64,000 nucleotides of DNA from Massilia kyonggiensis (lineage in GTDB: Bacteria > Pseudomonadota > Gammaproteobacteria > Burkholderiales > Burkholderiaceae_D): assembly GCF_024756235.1 (NCBI RefSeq), contig NZ_JANUGY010000014.1:82590-146589 (forward strand). Direction: 5' to 3'. Shown here piece after piece: positions 33,971 through 42,668 of the stretch. The notes under the pieces are model-generated. The model saw nothing but the letters and a program-made list of their open reading frames with translations. It had not been told where the DNA came from and ran no database searches. Position 1 is the stretch's first letter, and each line of letters opens with the position of its first letter. The translations under genes were made by a program, and so were the position numbers.

Positions 33971-35974
33971 ATGAGCTCAGGCGTAGGAGGCGGCGTGAAC
34001 GATATGTCCGACACCAAGGAGACCAAGGAGACGCCGACCGGGCCGGGCACGGACGGCGGCGGCAGCCCGACGCTCCGTCCCATGCTGTGGTACTGGCTGT
34101 TCGCCATCGTCCTGTTCATGCTGTTCCAGTCCGTGACGGACGTGATCACGTCGTCGCCGCTGGCGTACAGCGAGTTCAAGGAGCTTCTGCACGGCGGCAA
34201 GGTCAACGAGGTCACGCTGGCGGAGACGACCGTGTCCGGAACGCTCAAGTCCGGCGGCCTCGACGCCATCCTGCCGAAGAACCGCGCCGAGTCCGTCAAG
34301 TGCAATGCGGATGGGCTGTGTCCGTTCAATGCCGTCCGCGTGGCCGACCCGGATCTCGTCAAGGAGCTCGACGCGGCGCACGTGCGTTACTTAGGCCAGC
34401 AGCACAGCGAATGGCTGAGTACGTTGCTGGCGTGGGCGCTGCCGCTGCTCCTGTTGTTCTGGATGTGGGGTGCCATGGCGAAACGGGGTGGCGTTGCGGC
34501 CGGGCTGTTTGATGTGGGCAAGAGCCGGGCCCGTGTCTACATGCAGAGCAAGACCGGCGTGAGTTTCAACGACGTGGCCGGCATCGACGAGGCGCGCGAC
34601 GAGTTGATGGAGATCGTCGAGTTCCTCAAGAACCCGCAGCGCTACCGGCGGCTCGGCGGGCGCATTCCGAAAGGCGTGCTGATCGTCGGGCCGCCCGGCA
34701 CCGGCAAGACCCTGCTGGCCCGCGCCGTGGCCGGGGAGGCCGGGGTGCCGTTCTTTTCGATCAGCGGCTCGGAATTCGTCGAGATGTTCGTCGGCGTCGG
34801 CGCGGCCCGCGTGCGCGACATGTTCGTGCAGGCGCAGAAGGTGGCGCCCTGCATCATCTTCATCGACGAGCTCGACGCGCTGGGCCGCGCGCGCGGCGTG
34901 GCCGGCGTCGTCGGCGGCTACAACGAGCAGGAGCAGACGCTCAACCAGCTGCTCGTCGAGATGGACGGCTTCGACACCAACAAGGGCGTGATCATCCTCG
35001 GCGCCACCAACCGTCCGGAGATCCTCGACCCGGCGCTGCTGCGCCCCGGCCGCTTCGACCGCCACGTCGCGCTCGACCGGCCGGACCTGAAGGGCCGCCA
35101 GAAGATCCTGCAGGTGCACGCGCGTGACGTCAGGCTGGCGCCGGACGTCGACCTGGGCGCCGTCGCCGCGAAGACGCCCGGCCTGGCCGGTGCCGACCTC
35201 GCCAACCTGATCAACGAGGCGGCGCTGCTGGCCGCGCGGCGCGGCAAGGAGCGGGTCGAGCGCGGCGATCTGGAGGAAGCCGTGGACCGTGTCATCGCGG
35301 GCATGGAAAAACGCTCGCGCCTGATCAATCCGATGGAAAAAGAAACGGTGGCGTTCCACGAGGCGGGGCATGCGCTGACGGCGGAGTTCCGCGCGCATGC
35401 GGACCGCGTGGCGAAGGTGTCGATCATCCCCCGCGGCATCGCAGCCCTCGGCTATACGCAGCAATTGCCCGCGGAGGACCGCTACCTGCTGAAGAAGAGC
35501 GAGCTGCTGGACCGGATGGACGTGCTGCTCGGCGGACGCGTCGCGGAGGAACTCGTGTTCGGCGACCTCTCGACGGGGGCGCAGAACGACCTGCAGATGG
35601 CGACCGACCTCGCGCGCCACATGGTCGCGCAATACGGCATGAGCGAACGCGTCGGCCTGGCCACGTTCGAGCAGCCCGCCGCCGCGCCGTATGCGCCGGC
35701 CCAGCCGGCGAACACGACGTACAGCGAACGCACGGCGCGGCTGATCGATGCGGAAATCGCCCGGCTGCTCGATGAAGCGCATGAGCGCGTCCGGGCCACG
35801 CTGCGCGAGCAGCGGGCGCTGCTGGATGCGCTGGCCCGCCAACTGCTCGACCACGAGACCGTCGAGCGCGACGCGTTGCAGGCGCTCGTGCGCGAGTATG
35901 CGGCGCGGCCTGTCGCAGCATCGTCTGCGGCGCCGGCAATGGAGCAGGTGGCGGACAGGCAGTCCGGACGGTGA
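33971..35974 (+). CDS. ftsH: FtsH-family membrane AAA+ zinc protease (accessory-type copy)
   Basis: A 667-residue protease. Two membrane helices (about 39-57, 150-168) bracket a short periplasmic domain with two Cys (CNADGLC). The AAA+ domain has Walker A GPPGTGKT (240-247), Walker B IIFIDELDALG and second-region RPGRFDRH; the M41 domain has the zinc motif HEAGH (463-467). It degrades misfolded or regulatory membrane proteins using ATP. The main FtsH of betaproteobacteria normally sits with rlmE (rrmJ) and folP; that context is absent, so this is probably a second copy. Start uncertain: ATG 33971, GTG 33995 with AGGAGG 4 bp before it, or ATG 34004. An FNR-like box lies upstream. Confidence 0.9.
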   Translation: MSSGVGGGVNDMSDTKETKETPTGPGTDGGGSPTLRPMLWYWLFAIVLFMLFQSVTDVITSSPLAYSEFKELLHGGKVNEVTLAETTVSGTLKSGGLDAILPKNRAESVKCNADGLCPFNAVRVADPDLVKELDAAHVRYLGQQHSEWLSTLLAWALPLLLLFWMWGAMAKRGGVAAGLFDVGKSRARVYMQSKTGVSFNDVAGIDEARDELMEIVEFLKNPQRYRRLGGRIPKGVLIVGPPGTGKTLLARAVAGEAGVPFFSISGSEFVEMFVGVGAARVRDMFVQAQKVAPCIIFIDELDALGRARGVAGVVGGYNEQEQTLNQLLVEMDGFDTNKGVIILGATNRPEILDPALLRPGRFDRHVALDRPDLKGRQKILQVHARDVRLAPDVDLGAVAAKTPGLAGADLANLINEAALLAARRGKERVERGDLEEAVDRVIAGMEKRSRLINPMEKETVAFHEAGHALTAEFRAHADRVAKVSIIPRGIAALGYTQQLPAEDRYLLKKSELLDRMDVLLGGRVAEELVFGDLSTGAQNDLQMATDLARHMVAQYGMSERVGLATFEQPAAAPYAPAQPANTTYSERTARLIDAEIARLLDEAHERVRATLREQRALLDALARQLLDHETVERDALQALVREYAARPVAASSAAPAMEQVADRQSGR

Positions 35975-36011
35975 TTGGCACGACGTCATGAGCAACATGG
36001 TGTCGCTGCCG

Positions 36012-37133
36012 TCAGGCCGTCACCGCGGCCGGCGCCGCCTGCGCCGCATCCAGCAGCGCGCGCACGGCATCCGCGACGCGCTGCGGCTCGACACCGGCCA
36101 GGCACGCCTGGTGGCCTTCCGGACACGTGCTCTTGTAGCAGAAGCGGCACGCCACGTCGTGGAACAGGACGCGGCTGCGCACGTTCCACGGCGTGTGCTG
36201 CGGATTCGTCAGGGCGTACAGGTCGACGACGGGCGTGCCCACGGCCGCGGCCATGTGGGCGGGCCCGGTGTTGTTGGTTACGGCGACGGCCGCCAGGCGC
36301 AGCGCCGCGCCCAGCTCGCCCAGCGTGAGCCGTCCCGCGAGCGAGACGGCCGGCACGGCGCTGGCGAACTGGATGCCGTCGACGAGCTCGCTTTCCTCCG
36401 CGCTGCCCGTGAGCACGAGGGGCAGTTGCAGTTCCTGCGCCAGCAGGCGCAATACGTGGGCCCAGTGGCCCGCCGGATAACGGCGCGAGGCCGCGCTGGC
36501 GCCCGGATGCAGCAGGATCCACGGCCGGTCCGGGGCGATGCCGGCGGCGGCCAGGCGTGCCCGCGCCGCCGTAAAGTCCGCCGGACGGGGGACGAACGAC
36601 AGGCCGAGATCGGCGCTGCGGCATCCGACCCGCTGCACGAGGGCCAGCTGGCGCTGCACTTCGTGGCGCACGAGGGTGGCCGGCTCGGGGTCGGGAATCC
36701 AGTCGGACAGCAGGTCGTACGGATTTTCGCGGCAGTGCGCCAGCCGCAGCGGGATGCCGGCCAGCTGGCACAGCAGGGCCGCCGGCAGCGCGCTTTGCGT
36801 GTAGGTCGTGAAGATCACGGCCGCGTCGAAGGCGCGCGCGGCGAGCGTGGCGATCGGGGCCGCAGCGGTGGCAGAAGCGGTGGCAGAAGCGGTGGCCGAA
36901 GCGGCGGCCGGCGCGGAGGATTTCGTCCACGGCGCCGACCAGGCGATAACGTCGTCCAGCTCGGGGATGAAGGGCAGGGCGGCGGCGCCGGACGGGGAGC
37001 CCAGCAGGGTCAGCGTGCGGCCCGGCACGGCCCGGCGCAGCGCACGCATGGCCGGGGTGCACATCAGCACGTCCCCGAGCGAATCGAGGCGTACGCACAG
37101 GATGCGCCGGGCCCGTTGCCACGGGGCCGTCAT
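36012..37133 (-). CDS. Glycosyltransferase family 9 (heptosyltransferase-like)
   Basis: A 373-residue GT9 enzyme. It starts ILCVRLDSLGDVLMCTPAMRALRRAVPG, typical of ADP-heptose:LPS heptosyltransferases, and the C-terminal half has WILLHPGASAASRRYPAGHWA and VTNNTGPAHMAAAVGTPVVDLYA, the donor-binding signatures. An inserted run of Ser-Ala-Thr-Ala repeats (about residues 74-93) is encoded by a 12-bp tandem repeat. The start overlaps the upstream phosphatase stop by 4 bp, and it is the last gene of a five-gene operon. The CRFCYKSTCPEGHQAC stretch near the end holds four cysteines, unusual in the family. Confidence 0.85.
   Translation of the reverse strand: MTAPWQRARRILCVRLDSLGDVLMCTPAMRALRRAVPGRTLTLLGSPSGAAALPFIPELDDVIAWSAPWTKSSAPAAASATASATASATAAAPIATLAARAFDAAVIFTTYTQSALPAALLCQLAGIPLRLAHCRENPYDLLSDWIPDPEPATLVRHEVQRQLALVQRVGCRSADLGLSFVPRPADFTAARARLAAAGIAPDRPWILLHPGASAASRRYPAGHWAHVLRLLAQELQLPLVLTGSAEESELVDGIQFASAVPAVSLAGRLTLGELGAALRLAAVAVTNNTGPAHMAAAVGTPVVDLYALTNPQHTPWNVRSRVLFHDVACRFCYKSTCPEGHQACLAGVEPQRVADAVRALLDAAQAAPAAVTA
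36865..36912. repeat. 12-bp tandem repeat within GT9 gene
   Basis: GCGGTGGCAGAA occurs twice exactly, then GCGGTGGCCGAA and GCGGCGGCCGGC, four units in all. Copy-number change would keep the reading frame, adding or removing Ser-Ala-Thr-Ala in a loop. Confidence 0.85.
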
Positions 37134-37693
37134 GGCGCGTCTCCATGGCTGGCGATCAGTACGGCGGCCGTGTACAGGTCGGGGGCCATGCGCGTCGGGA
37201 CGCGCCGCGGACCGAGCCGCCATTCCGTCTCGTTGCCGTTGTCGATGAGGATGGTGCGGCAGCCGGCCCGGTTGCCGGCCTCGACGTCGTGCAGGATGTC
37301 GCCCACCATCCACGACGACCGCAGGTCGATGCCGTGCTCGTGCGCGGCCTTCAGCAGCAGTCCCGGCAGCGGTTTGCGGCAATGGCATTCCACCGACCAG
37401 GGCGCGACCGAGCCTTCCGGGTGATGCGGGCAGACATAGAAGCCGTCGAGTGCCAGGTGTTCGCGCAGCAGCAGGTCGCGTATGCGGGCGCTGACGACGT
37501 CCATCGCGGCCGCGGCGAAACGCCCGAACGCGATGCCCGGCTGGTTGGTGACGACGAACAGCCGGTAGCCGAGGCGCACCAGCAGGCGCAGCGCGGGGCC
37601 GGCGCCGCGGCACAGCGTGATGCACGCGGGCTCCACGTTGTGGGGCAGGTCGGGCACGAGTGTCCCGTCCTTGTCGAGGAATATGGCCTTCAT
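37130..37693 (-). CDS. GmhB-like heptose bisphosphate phosphatase (HAD-IIIA)
   Basis: A 187-residue HAD phosphatase. It shows catalytic DKDGTL (residues 7-12), VTNQPG motif II, the zinc loop CPHHPEG...CHCRKP and the KPLPG/MVGDILHDVEAG motifs III-IV. GmhB removes the 7-phosphate of D-glycero-D-manno-heptose 1,7-bisphosphate during ADP-heptose synthesis. No gmhA, hldE or hldD is present here, so it could be a second copy dedicated to this glycan. It lies 10 bp after the SDR gene and overlaps the GT9 gene by 4 bp. Confidence 0.82.
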   Translation of the reverse strand: MKAIFLDKDGTLVPDLPHNVEPACITLCRGAGPALRLLVRLGYRLFVVTNQPGIAFGRFAAAAMDVVSARIRDLLLREHLALDGFYVCPHHPEGSVAPWSVECHCRKPLPGLLLKAAHEHGIDLRSSWMVGDILHDVEAGNRAGCRTILIDNGNETEWRLGPRRVPTRMAPDLYTAAVLIASHGDAP

Positions 37694-37703
37694 ACGCGAC
37701 GAT

Positions 37704-38516
37704 TCAAGGCCAGGAGGTTTCCTGCATGGGCAGGACGGTCATCTCCGCGATCACGCTTTCGCGCGGCAGCAGCAGCGCATGCCGGATCGCCTGGGCGACG
37801 CTGGCGGGATCCTGCAGCCGGGTCGGATCGAGGTCGGGAAAGCGGTCGAGCAGGAACGGCGTGCGCATGCCGCCCGCGACGACGGCCGTCACGCGGATGC
37901 CGTGCGGCCGCAGTTCGGCATGCAGCGCATGCGACAGCCCCAGCAGCCCCCATTTGCTGGCGTGGTAGGCGCTCGCGTTCGGCCAGGCCCGCTTGGCCGC
38001 CGTGGAGGCCACGTTGACGATGTCGCCGCCGCCCTGGCTGCGCATGTGCGCGGCCGCGTGCTTGGCCAGCAGGAACGGTCCGTTCAGGTTCGTGTTGATG
38101 ACGCGCAGCCAGTCCTGCTCGGACAGGTCGGACAGGGGCAGCGTCACGTCCGTGCCGGCGTTGTTGACGAGGATGTCGATGCGGCCCATCGTGGCGACGC
38201 AGCGGTCGATGGCGGCGCGCGCGGCGCCGGGATCGCCGACGTCGAGGGGCAGCGCGCTGGCGCGTACGCCGTGGCCGAGCAGGGCCGGCATGGCCATCTG
38301 CAGCGCGTCGGCGCGGATGTCGGCGGCCACGAGGTCGCAGCCTTCGGCCGCCAGCACGGCGGCCAGTGCCGCACCGAGTCCGCTGGCGGCGCCCGTGACG
38401 AGCGCGACCCTGCCGTGCAGGGGCCGCTGCCAGCGGACCGGATCCGGGACGGGGGCGGGAAGCGCGTCCATGGATGGCTGCGCCGCGGTGGAGGGGGAGG
38501 CGTTGAGGTCGGCCAT
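37704..38516 (-). CDS. Short-chain dehydrogenase/reductase
   Basis: A 270-residue SDR. After a Pro-rich 34-residue N-terminal extension comes the cofactor motif TGAASGLGAAL, then NNAGTDV, the Ser in VASTAAKRAW and the catalytic YHASK. The extension (MADLNASPSTAAQPSMDALPAP) is unusual for the family. It lies 2 bp after a glycosyltransferase gene inside the operon, so a sugar or sugar-lipid intermediate is the probable substrate. Cofactor preference is not clear. Confidence 0.82.
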   Translation of the reverse strand: MADLNASPSTAAQPSMDALPAPVPDPVRWQRPLHGRVALVTGAASGLGAALAAVLAAEGCDLVAADIRADALQMAMPALLGHGVRASALPLDVGDPGAARAAIDRCVATMGRIDILVNNAGTDVTLPLSDLSEQDWLRVINTNLNGPFLLAKHAAAHMRSQGGGDIVNVASTAAKRAWPNASAYHASKWGLLGLSHALHAELRPHGIRVTAVVAGGMRTPFLLDRFPDLDPTRLQDPASVAQAIRHALLLPRESVIAEMTVLPMQETSWP

Positions 38517-38518
38517 GC

Positions 38519-39847
38519 TTACTCCTGGGGTTGGGGCAGGGCGATGGGGGCGCGCGCTTCGGCAAGGACGGCGGCATAGATGGCCGCGACCTGCTGGGCG
38601 ACGGTGCGCCACGTGTAATGGCGGTAGGCACGGCGCAGTCCCGCCTCGCCCATGGCGCGTGCAAGCGGCGGATCGCGCTGCAGGCGGGCGAGGCGCGCGG
38701 CCAGCGCGTGCGGGTCGCGCGCCGGCACGAGGAAGCCGGTGGTGCCGTCGGCGACGGTGCTCTTGATGCCGCCCACGTCGGCGCCGACGACGGGACGGGC
38801 GCAGGCCATCGCCTCGACGGGCGTGATGCCGAACGGTTCGTACCACGGCGTCGTGGCGAATACGTCCGCCGCGCCGTACCAGACCCGCAGCGCCGCGCGC
38901 GGCTGCTGGCCGGCGAAATGCACCTGGCCGGCGATGCCCAGCGTGTGCGCGAGGGTGCGCAGCCGTGCCAGTTCCGCGCCGTCGCGCCCGCCCGGCTGCG
39001 CGTCGCCGCCGACCACGAGCAGTCCGGCATCGATGCCGTACGCGGCGCGCAGCAGCGCCACGGCTTCGATCACGGTGTCCACGCCCTTGCGCGGCACCAT
39101 GCGGCCAAGCTGGAGCACGGTGAAGCGGTCGGGGGCGAGCGCGAGCGCGGCACGGGCCTCGTCGCGCGGCATGGGCCACAGCTCGTCGGGGTCGAAGCCG
39201 CATGGGGCGATCGCGATGCGTTCGCCGCTGGCGCCGTACAGGCGCTCCATGTCCTGCCGGTCCTGCTGGCATTCCGCGATGATGCGGTCGGCGTGCCGCA
39301 TCAGGCCGCTTTCGATGCGCGTGCGCGCCGTCGGAAACGCGTCCGCCGTGCCCTGCGCGAGGCGGCGCACGCGGCCGAGCGCGTGGAACGTGATCACGAA
39401 CGGCAGGCCCAGCGCCTGCTTGAGGTGGCGGGCGACCATGCCGGACATGAAGAAGTTCGCGTGCACGATGTCGTACGGGACCGGCTGGTGGCGGGCGAAG
39501 CGGGCGGTGAAGCGGGAAAACGTCGGGATGTGCGGCAGCATCTGCTCCTTGGGGACGTAGTGGGCCGGTCCCGCCGGCACGTTGATGACGCGCAGGTTCT
39601 CGCGCCAGCGCACGAGTTGCTTCTGCTTGGCGTCGTCGCGGCGGGTGAAGACGTCGACGAGGTGGCCGGCCAGCGCCAGTTCGCGCGCGAGGTGGGCGAC
39701 GTAGACGTTCTGGCCGCCGCAATCGATGCTGCCCGGTGCCGCGAGCGGCGACGCGTGGTCGCTGATGAGGGCGATGCGGCGCCGGCCGGCAGGGTGGGCC
39801 GGACGGGGCGGGGCGGCTGCGGCGCGCGGCTGATAGTCGAGTTTCAT
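38519..39847 (-). CDS. GT4-type glycosyltransferase
   Basis: A 442-residue retaining glycosyltransferase with the GT-B fold. The acceptor domain has ALISDHASPLA...GSIDCGGQNVYVAHLARELA, typical of sucrose-synthase-like/GT4 enzymes. The donor domain has LQLGRMVPRKGVDTVIEA and the E-x7-E motif in YEPFGITPVEAMACARPVVG. It is the second gene of the operon, 21 bp after another transferase and 2 bp before the SDR gene. Donor and acceptor cannot be read from the sequence. Confidence 0.87.
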   Translation of the reverse strand: MKLDYQPRAAAAPPRPAHPAGRRRIALISDHASPLAAPGSIDCGGQNVYVAHLARELALAGHLVDVFTRRDDAKQKQLVRWRENLRVINVPAGPAHYVPKEQMLPHIPTFSRFTARFARHQPVPYDIVHANFFMSGMVARHLKQALGLPFVITFHALGRVRRLAQGTADAFPTARTRIESGLMRHADRIIAECQQDRQDMERLYGASGERIAIAPCGFDPDELWPMPRDEARAALALAPDRFTVLQLGRMVPRKGVDTVIEAVALLRAAYGIDAGLLVVGGDAQPGGRDGAELARLRTLAHTLGIAGQVHFAGQQPRAALRVWYGAADVFATTPWYEPFGITPVEAMACARPVVGADVGGIKSTVADGTTGFLVPARDPHALAARLARLQRDPPLARAMGEAGLRRAYRHYTWRTVAQQVAAIYAAVLAEARAPIALPQPQE

Positions 39848-39868
39848 GGCGCGAGTTTCATGGCGCTG

Positions 39869-40852
39869 TCAGCTGGTCACGGCACGCAGCGCGGCATCCC
39901 AGTCGGCGCCGAAGCGGGCGATGGCGAAACGTTCCCGCGCCCGCACGTGGGCCGCGTCGCCCAGGCTGCGGGCCAGGCCGGCGTCGCCGAGCAGCGCGCG
40001 CATGGCGACGGCGAGCTGGCGGGTGTCGGTCACGGCGAAGCCGGAGACGCCGTGTTCGATCACGGTTGCCATCTCGGCCGTCGCCAGGGCGATGACGGGC
40101 ATGCCGATCATCATGGCTTCGATCACGGACAGGCTGAGGCTGGAATAGCGGACGGGCGAGAACAGGAAGCGGTAGGCGGCGGCGAACGCGGGCAGTTGCG
40201 GATGGTCGACCTCGCCCAGGCCGCCCAGCGCCGTCGCGCCCATGCCCACGAGATCGAGGGGCAGGGTCGTGCGCAGGCGGGCGAACAGGTCGGCGCCCAT
40301 GCGCCGGCCGCGCCGCGCCAGGTGGTTCGTGATCACGAGACCCCGTTCGACCTCGCCGCGCCAGCGCACCCCGTCGGGCACGGCGACGCCGTGCTCGATG
40401 ACGCGTGTGGGCGTGCGGCCGCTGTCCCACATCAGGTCGTTGAACGGCGTGACGTGCACGAGCAGCACGGCGGGATCGTCGACCGGATGGCGCACGTCCG
40501 TCGGCCATTGCGGCCGCCGGGCGTCATCGCCGATGTCGGCGGCAGGCAGTCCGGGCGGATCGTGCTCCAGGTAGATGCGGGGCAGCGCGCGCTGGGCCGG
40601 CGTAAGGAGTTCGTACTGGTCGCGTTCCCAGTGATGGTCTTCCTGGAACAGGATGCAGTCGAACGCCTGCGTGCGCGCCTGGTCGGCGGGCAGGTCGTGG
40701 ACGTTCGGGCCGAACGGGAAGGGGCCGCAGCGGCCGCCGTAGCCGGGCGGGCGGCCCGGCTTCACCAGCACGTGGAAGTCGTGCGGCGCATGGGACAGGT
40801 AGTACAGGTAGCTGCCATGCGTATGCCACGTCAGCACGTTCAGGCGGCGCAT
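39869..40852 (-). CDS. Glycosyltransferase, GT4-like
   Basis: A 327-residue GT-B protein and the first gene of the operon. Short N-terminal half: LNVLTWHTHGSYLYYLSHAPHDFHVLVKPG. The C-terminal half holds FSPVRYSSLSLSVIEAMMIGMPVIALATAEMATVIEHGVSGFAV, the GT4 donor site. The sequence HVTPFNDLMWDSGRTPTRVIEHGV suits a transferase of lipopolysaccharide or capsule. The 173-bp upstream gap holds a long inverted repeat. Family is clear; the glycan is unknown. Confidence 0.83.
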   Translation of the reverse strand: MRRLNVLTWHTHGSYLYYLSHAPHDFHVLVKPGRPPGYGGRCGPFPFGPNVHDLPADQARTQAFDCILFQEDHHWERDQYELLTPAQRALPRIYLEHDPPGLPAADIGDDARRPQWPTDVRHPVDDPAVLLVHVTPFNDLMWDSGRTPTRVIEHGVAVPDGVRWRGEVERGLVITNHLARRGRRMGADLFARLRTTLPLDLVGMGATALGGLGEVDHPQLPAFAAAYRFLFSPVRYSSLSLSVIEAMMIGMPVIALATAEMATVIEHGVSGFAVTDTRQLAVAMRALLGDAGLARSLGDAAHVRARERFAIARFGADWDAALRAVTS

Positions 40853-40931
40853 GACGCCTCCCTGGCCCGCACGATGGCGGCACTGGCGGCGACACTAAGG
40901 TCGAGTGCAATCCCGTTCTGGTTTGGCATGC

Positions 40932-40975
40932 TTCGCTCGCGGTCTGACAATGTGACAGGTTCGACCGCGAGCGAA
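40932..40975. repeat. 13-bp inverted repeat upstream of glycosyltransferase operon
   Basis: TTCGCTCGCGGTC (40932-40944) and GACCGCGAGCGAA (40963-40975) are perfect complements with an 18-nt loop. The site is 80 bp before the first transferase gene. It may act as operator, mRNA leader structure or terminator of the neighbouring gene; no U tract follows on either side. Confidence 0.7.
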
Positions 40976-41025
40976 ATGGCTGGGTTCCGGGACTAGCCCG
41001 GCGCTTGAATCTGGATCAACAAGGC

Positions 41026-41979
41026 TCAGGGCTTGCGCTTGAAGCCGGTATCGTCGTCCATGTTGTCGTCGCCGTGCAGCTTGTTGGCGAAGCCGGGGCT
41101 GCGGGGGTAGCCGCCGGAGGCATCGTTCGAGTCGTGCACGGGCGGGCCGTTGTGGGAACCGGTCTGCGAGCCCTGGCGGTCGGTGCTGGCGGCGCCCGTG
41201 TTGCCCGGCGAGCGCGGCAGGCCGCCGGCCACGTCGTTCGACTGGTGCACGCCGCCCACGTCCGAGTTCTGGTTGGACATCGAGCGCGAGCCGGCCACGT
41301 CCAGCTGCGTGTTGCCGCGCTGGGCTTCATGGCCGCCCGCTGCGCCCGGGCCCGGCATGCCGCCGCCCTGCGTCGAGCCCGACGTGCCCGACGTCGACTG
41401 GCGGTTGCCCATCGAGCCGCGCGGCGGCTGCGACGGCAGTTCGCTGCGCGGGCCGTGCATGCCGCCGCCCTGCGTGTGCGTGGAGGCCTGCAGGTTGCCG
41501 CGCGAGTCGGACAGCGAGCCGCCCTGGAGGTCGGGTTGCGCCGCGCTTTGCGACGGCAGGTTGCCGCGCACGACGTCGCGGTGCATGTCCCGTTGCTGGT
41601 TCAGGTTGACACCCGAGTCCTTCGAACGATGTCCGACGGGCTGTTCCAATAAACCGTAGGCGCCGGATTTCTGTTCCATCTGGCGCTGGTGGCTGTCCGT
41701 GATGCCCTGTACGGCACCGGAGCCACCGTTGATCTGGGTTTCCATCGAGCCGCCGGGGATGCCGGCGTCCTCGCCGTACTCGCGGCCGCCCACGCCGCCC
41801 TGGCCGCCCATGATGTCGCGCTGCTGGTTGCCCTGCTGCTGTACGCCGGTGCCTTGCGGATAAGTGTGGTCGAGCGGCTGGCCGCGGTCGGCGCTGGCGC
41901 CCTCGGATCCGGGCGTCCATTTCTCGTTGGCGCCGTTGTTCGTCTGGTTGTTCGCTTCGCTGCGTTGGTTCGCGTCCAT
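41026..41979 (-). CDS. Disordered Gly/Gln/Asn/Ser-rich protein
   Basis: A 317-residue hydrophilic protein without hydrophobic core, signal peptide or known domain. Imperfect repeats recur: QGGGM(H/P)GP (twice), NDVAGGLPRSPG / NDASGGYPRSPG, and GNxQ blocks. The composition (Gly, Gln, Asn, Ser, Asp; no Cys, one Trp) suits a hydrophilin or stress-protectant. A strong SD (AAAGGAG) supports real expression. The KGG-motif stress protein is divergent 293 bp away, which agrees with a desiccation or osmotic role. This function is inferred from composition only. Confidence 0.65.
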   Translation of the reverse strand: MDANQRSEANNQTNNGANEKWTPGSEGASADRGQPLDHTYPQGTGVQQQGNQQRDIMGGQGGVGGREYGEDAGIPGGSMETQINGGSGAVQGITDSHQRQMEQKSGAYGLLEQPVGHRSKDSGVNLNQQRDMHRDVVRGNLPSQSAAQPDLQGGSLSDSRGNLQASTHTQGGGMHGPRSELPSQPPRGSMGNRQSTSGTSGSTQGGGMPGPGAAGGHEAQRGNTQLDVAGSRSMSNQNSDVGGVHQSNDVAGGLPRSPGNTGAASTDRQGSQTGSHNGPPVHDSNDASGGYPRSPGFANKLHGDDNMDDDTGFKRKP

Positions 41980-42272
41980 GGTCGTCTCCTTTCGATCTGG
42001 AACTGGGATGATGCGCGTCCAGGGGAGACTTCAGTATAGGAAGACGTTGCGGGTGTATGTAGGACGATTACCGACGAGTTATTTACGACCGGAAGTAGTG
42101 TTTCAAGGGTGAATTTTCTGTGTCACATTGTCCTACAAAGTCATCTGAAATGCTCCTATAGTCTCATCTGGACGGCATGCCTAAGATGTTTTCCGACCGA
42201 GCGCTCATCCGACAGCATCGGCAGGCCTGCCGCAGGACGCGGCGGTTTCAACTGCAACGAGGAGAGAACATC

Positions 42273-42515
42273 ATGGCATCCAGCAATCAGGGCAACAAAC
42301 AAAGCGGCGGCACCAAAAACCGCGGTTTCGCATCGATGGATCCGGAGCGTCAGCGCCAGATCGCCAGCGAGGGCGGCAAGGCCGCTCACCAGAAGGGCAC
42401 CGCCCACGAATTCACCTCGGAAGAGGCACGTCGCGCAGGCAGCATGAGCCATGGCAACCGCCAGTCGGCTTCGGGCTCGTCGTCGCGCAGCTCGTCCAAG
42501 GGCAACAAGCAGTAA
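42273..42515 (+). CDS. KGG-motif stress-induced protein
   Basis: An 80-residue polar protein. The core GFASMDPERQRQIASEGGKAAHQKGTAHEFTSEEARRAGS contains the 'KGG repeat' pair (SEGGKAAH and EEARRAG) seen in small stress proteins such as GsiB/YciG. SD GGAG 8 bp ahead. A Ser/Lys-rich tail ends the protein. These proteins accumulate on starvation or osmotic stress. It has its own terminator. The 293-bp region upstream holds its promoter and that of the divergent disordered-protein gene; no clear hexamers were seen there. Confidence 0.82.
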   Translation: MASSNQGNKQSGGTKNRGFASMDPERQRQIASEGGKAAHQKGTAHEFTSEEARRAGSMSHGNRQSASGSSSRSSSKGNKQ

Positions 42516-42564
42516 TCCCACGCAACGGGACGGTGGCGGCGCCGTCCCTCTGCCAAGATTCCAC

Positions 42565-42589
42565 ACGGGGAGCGCGAGCTCCCCGTTTT
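42565..42589 (+). terminator. Terminator of KGG-protein gene
   Basis: A perfect 9-bp stem ACGGGGAGC / GCTCCCCGT with a GCGA tetraloop is followed by TTT. Confidence 0.88.
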
Positions 42590-42668
42590 GCATTTCTTTA
42601 ACACAATTCTTAAATGGGATGGGGTAAAATCCTCGGGCTTTCAACCACTTAGCCCATAGGAATTCGTC

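Noticed and set aside
41006..41020. TTGAATCTGGATCAA as a second FNR box
   Set aside because: It has 15 instead of 14 bp and the left arm is off by one, so it does not fit TTGAT-N4-ATCAA.
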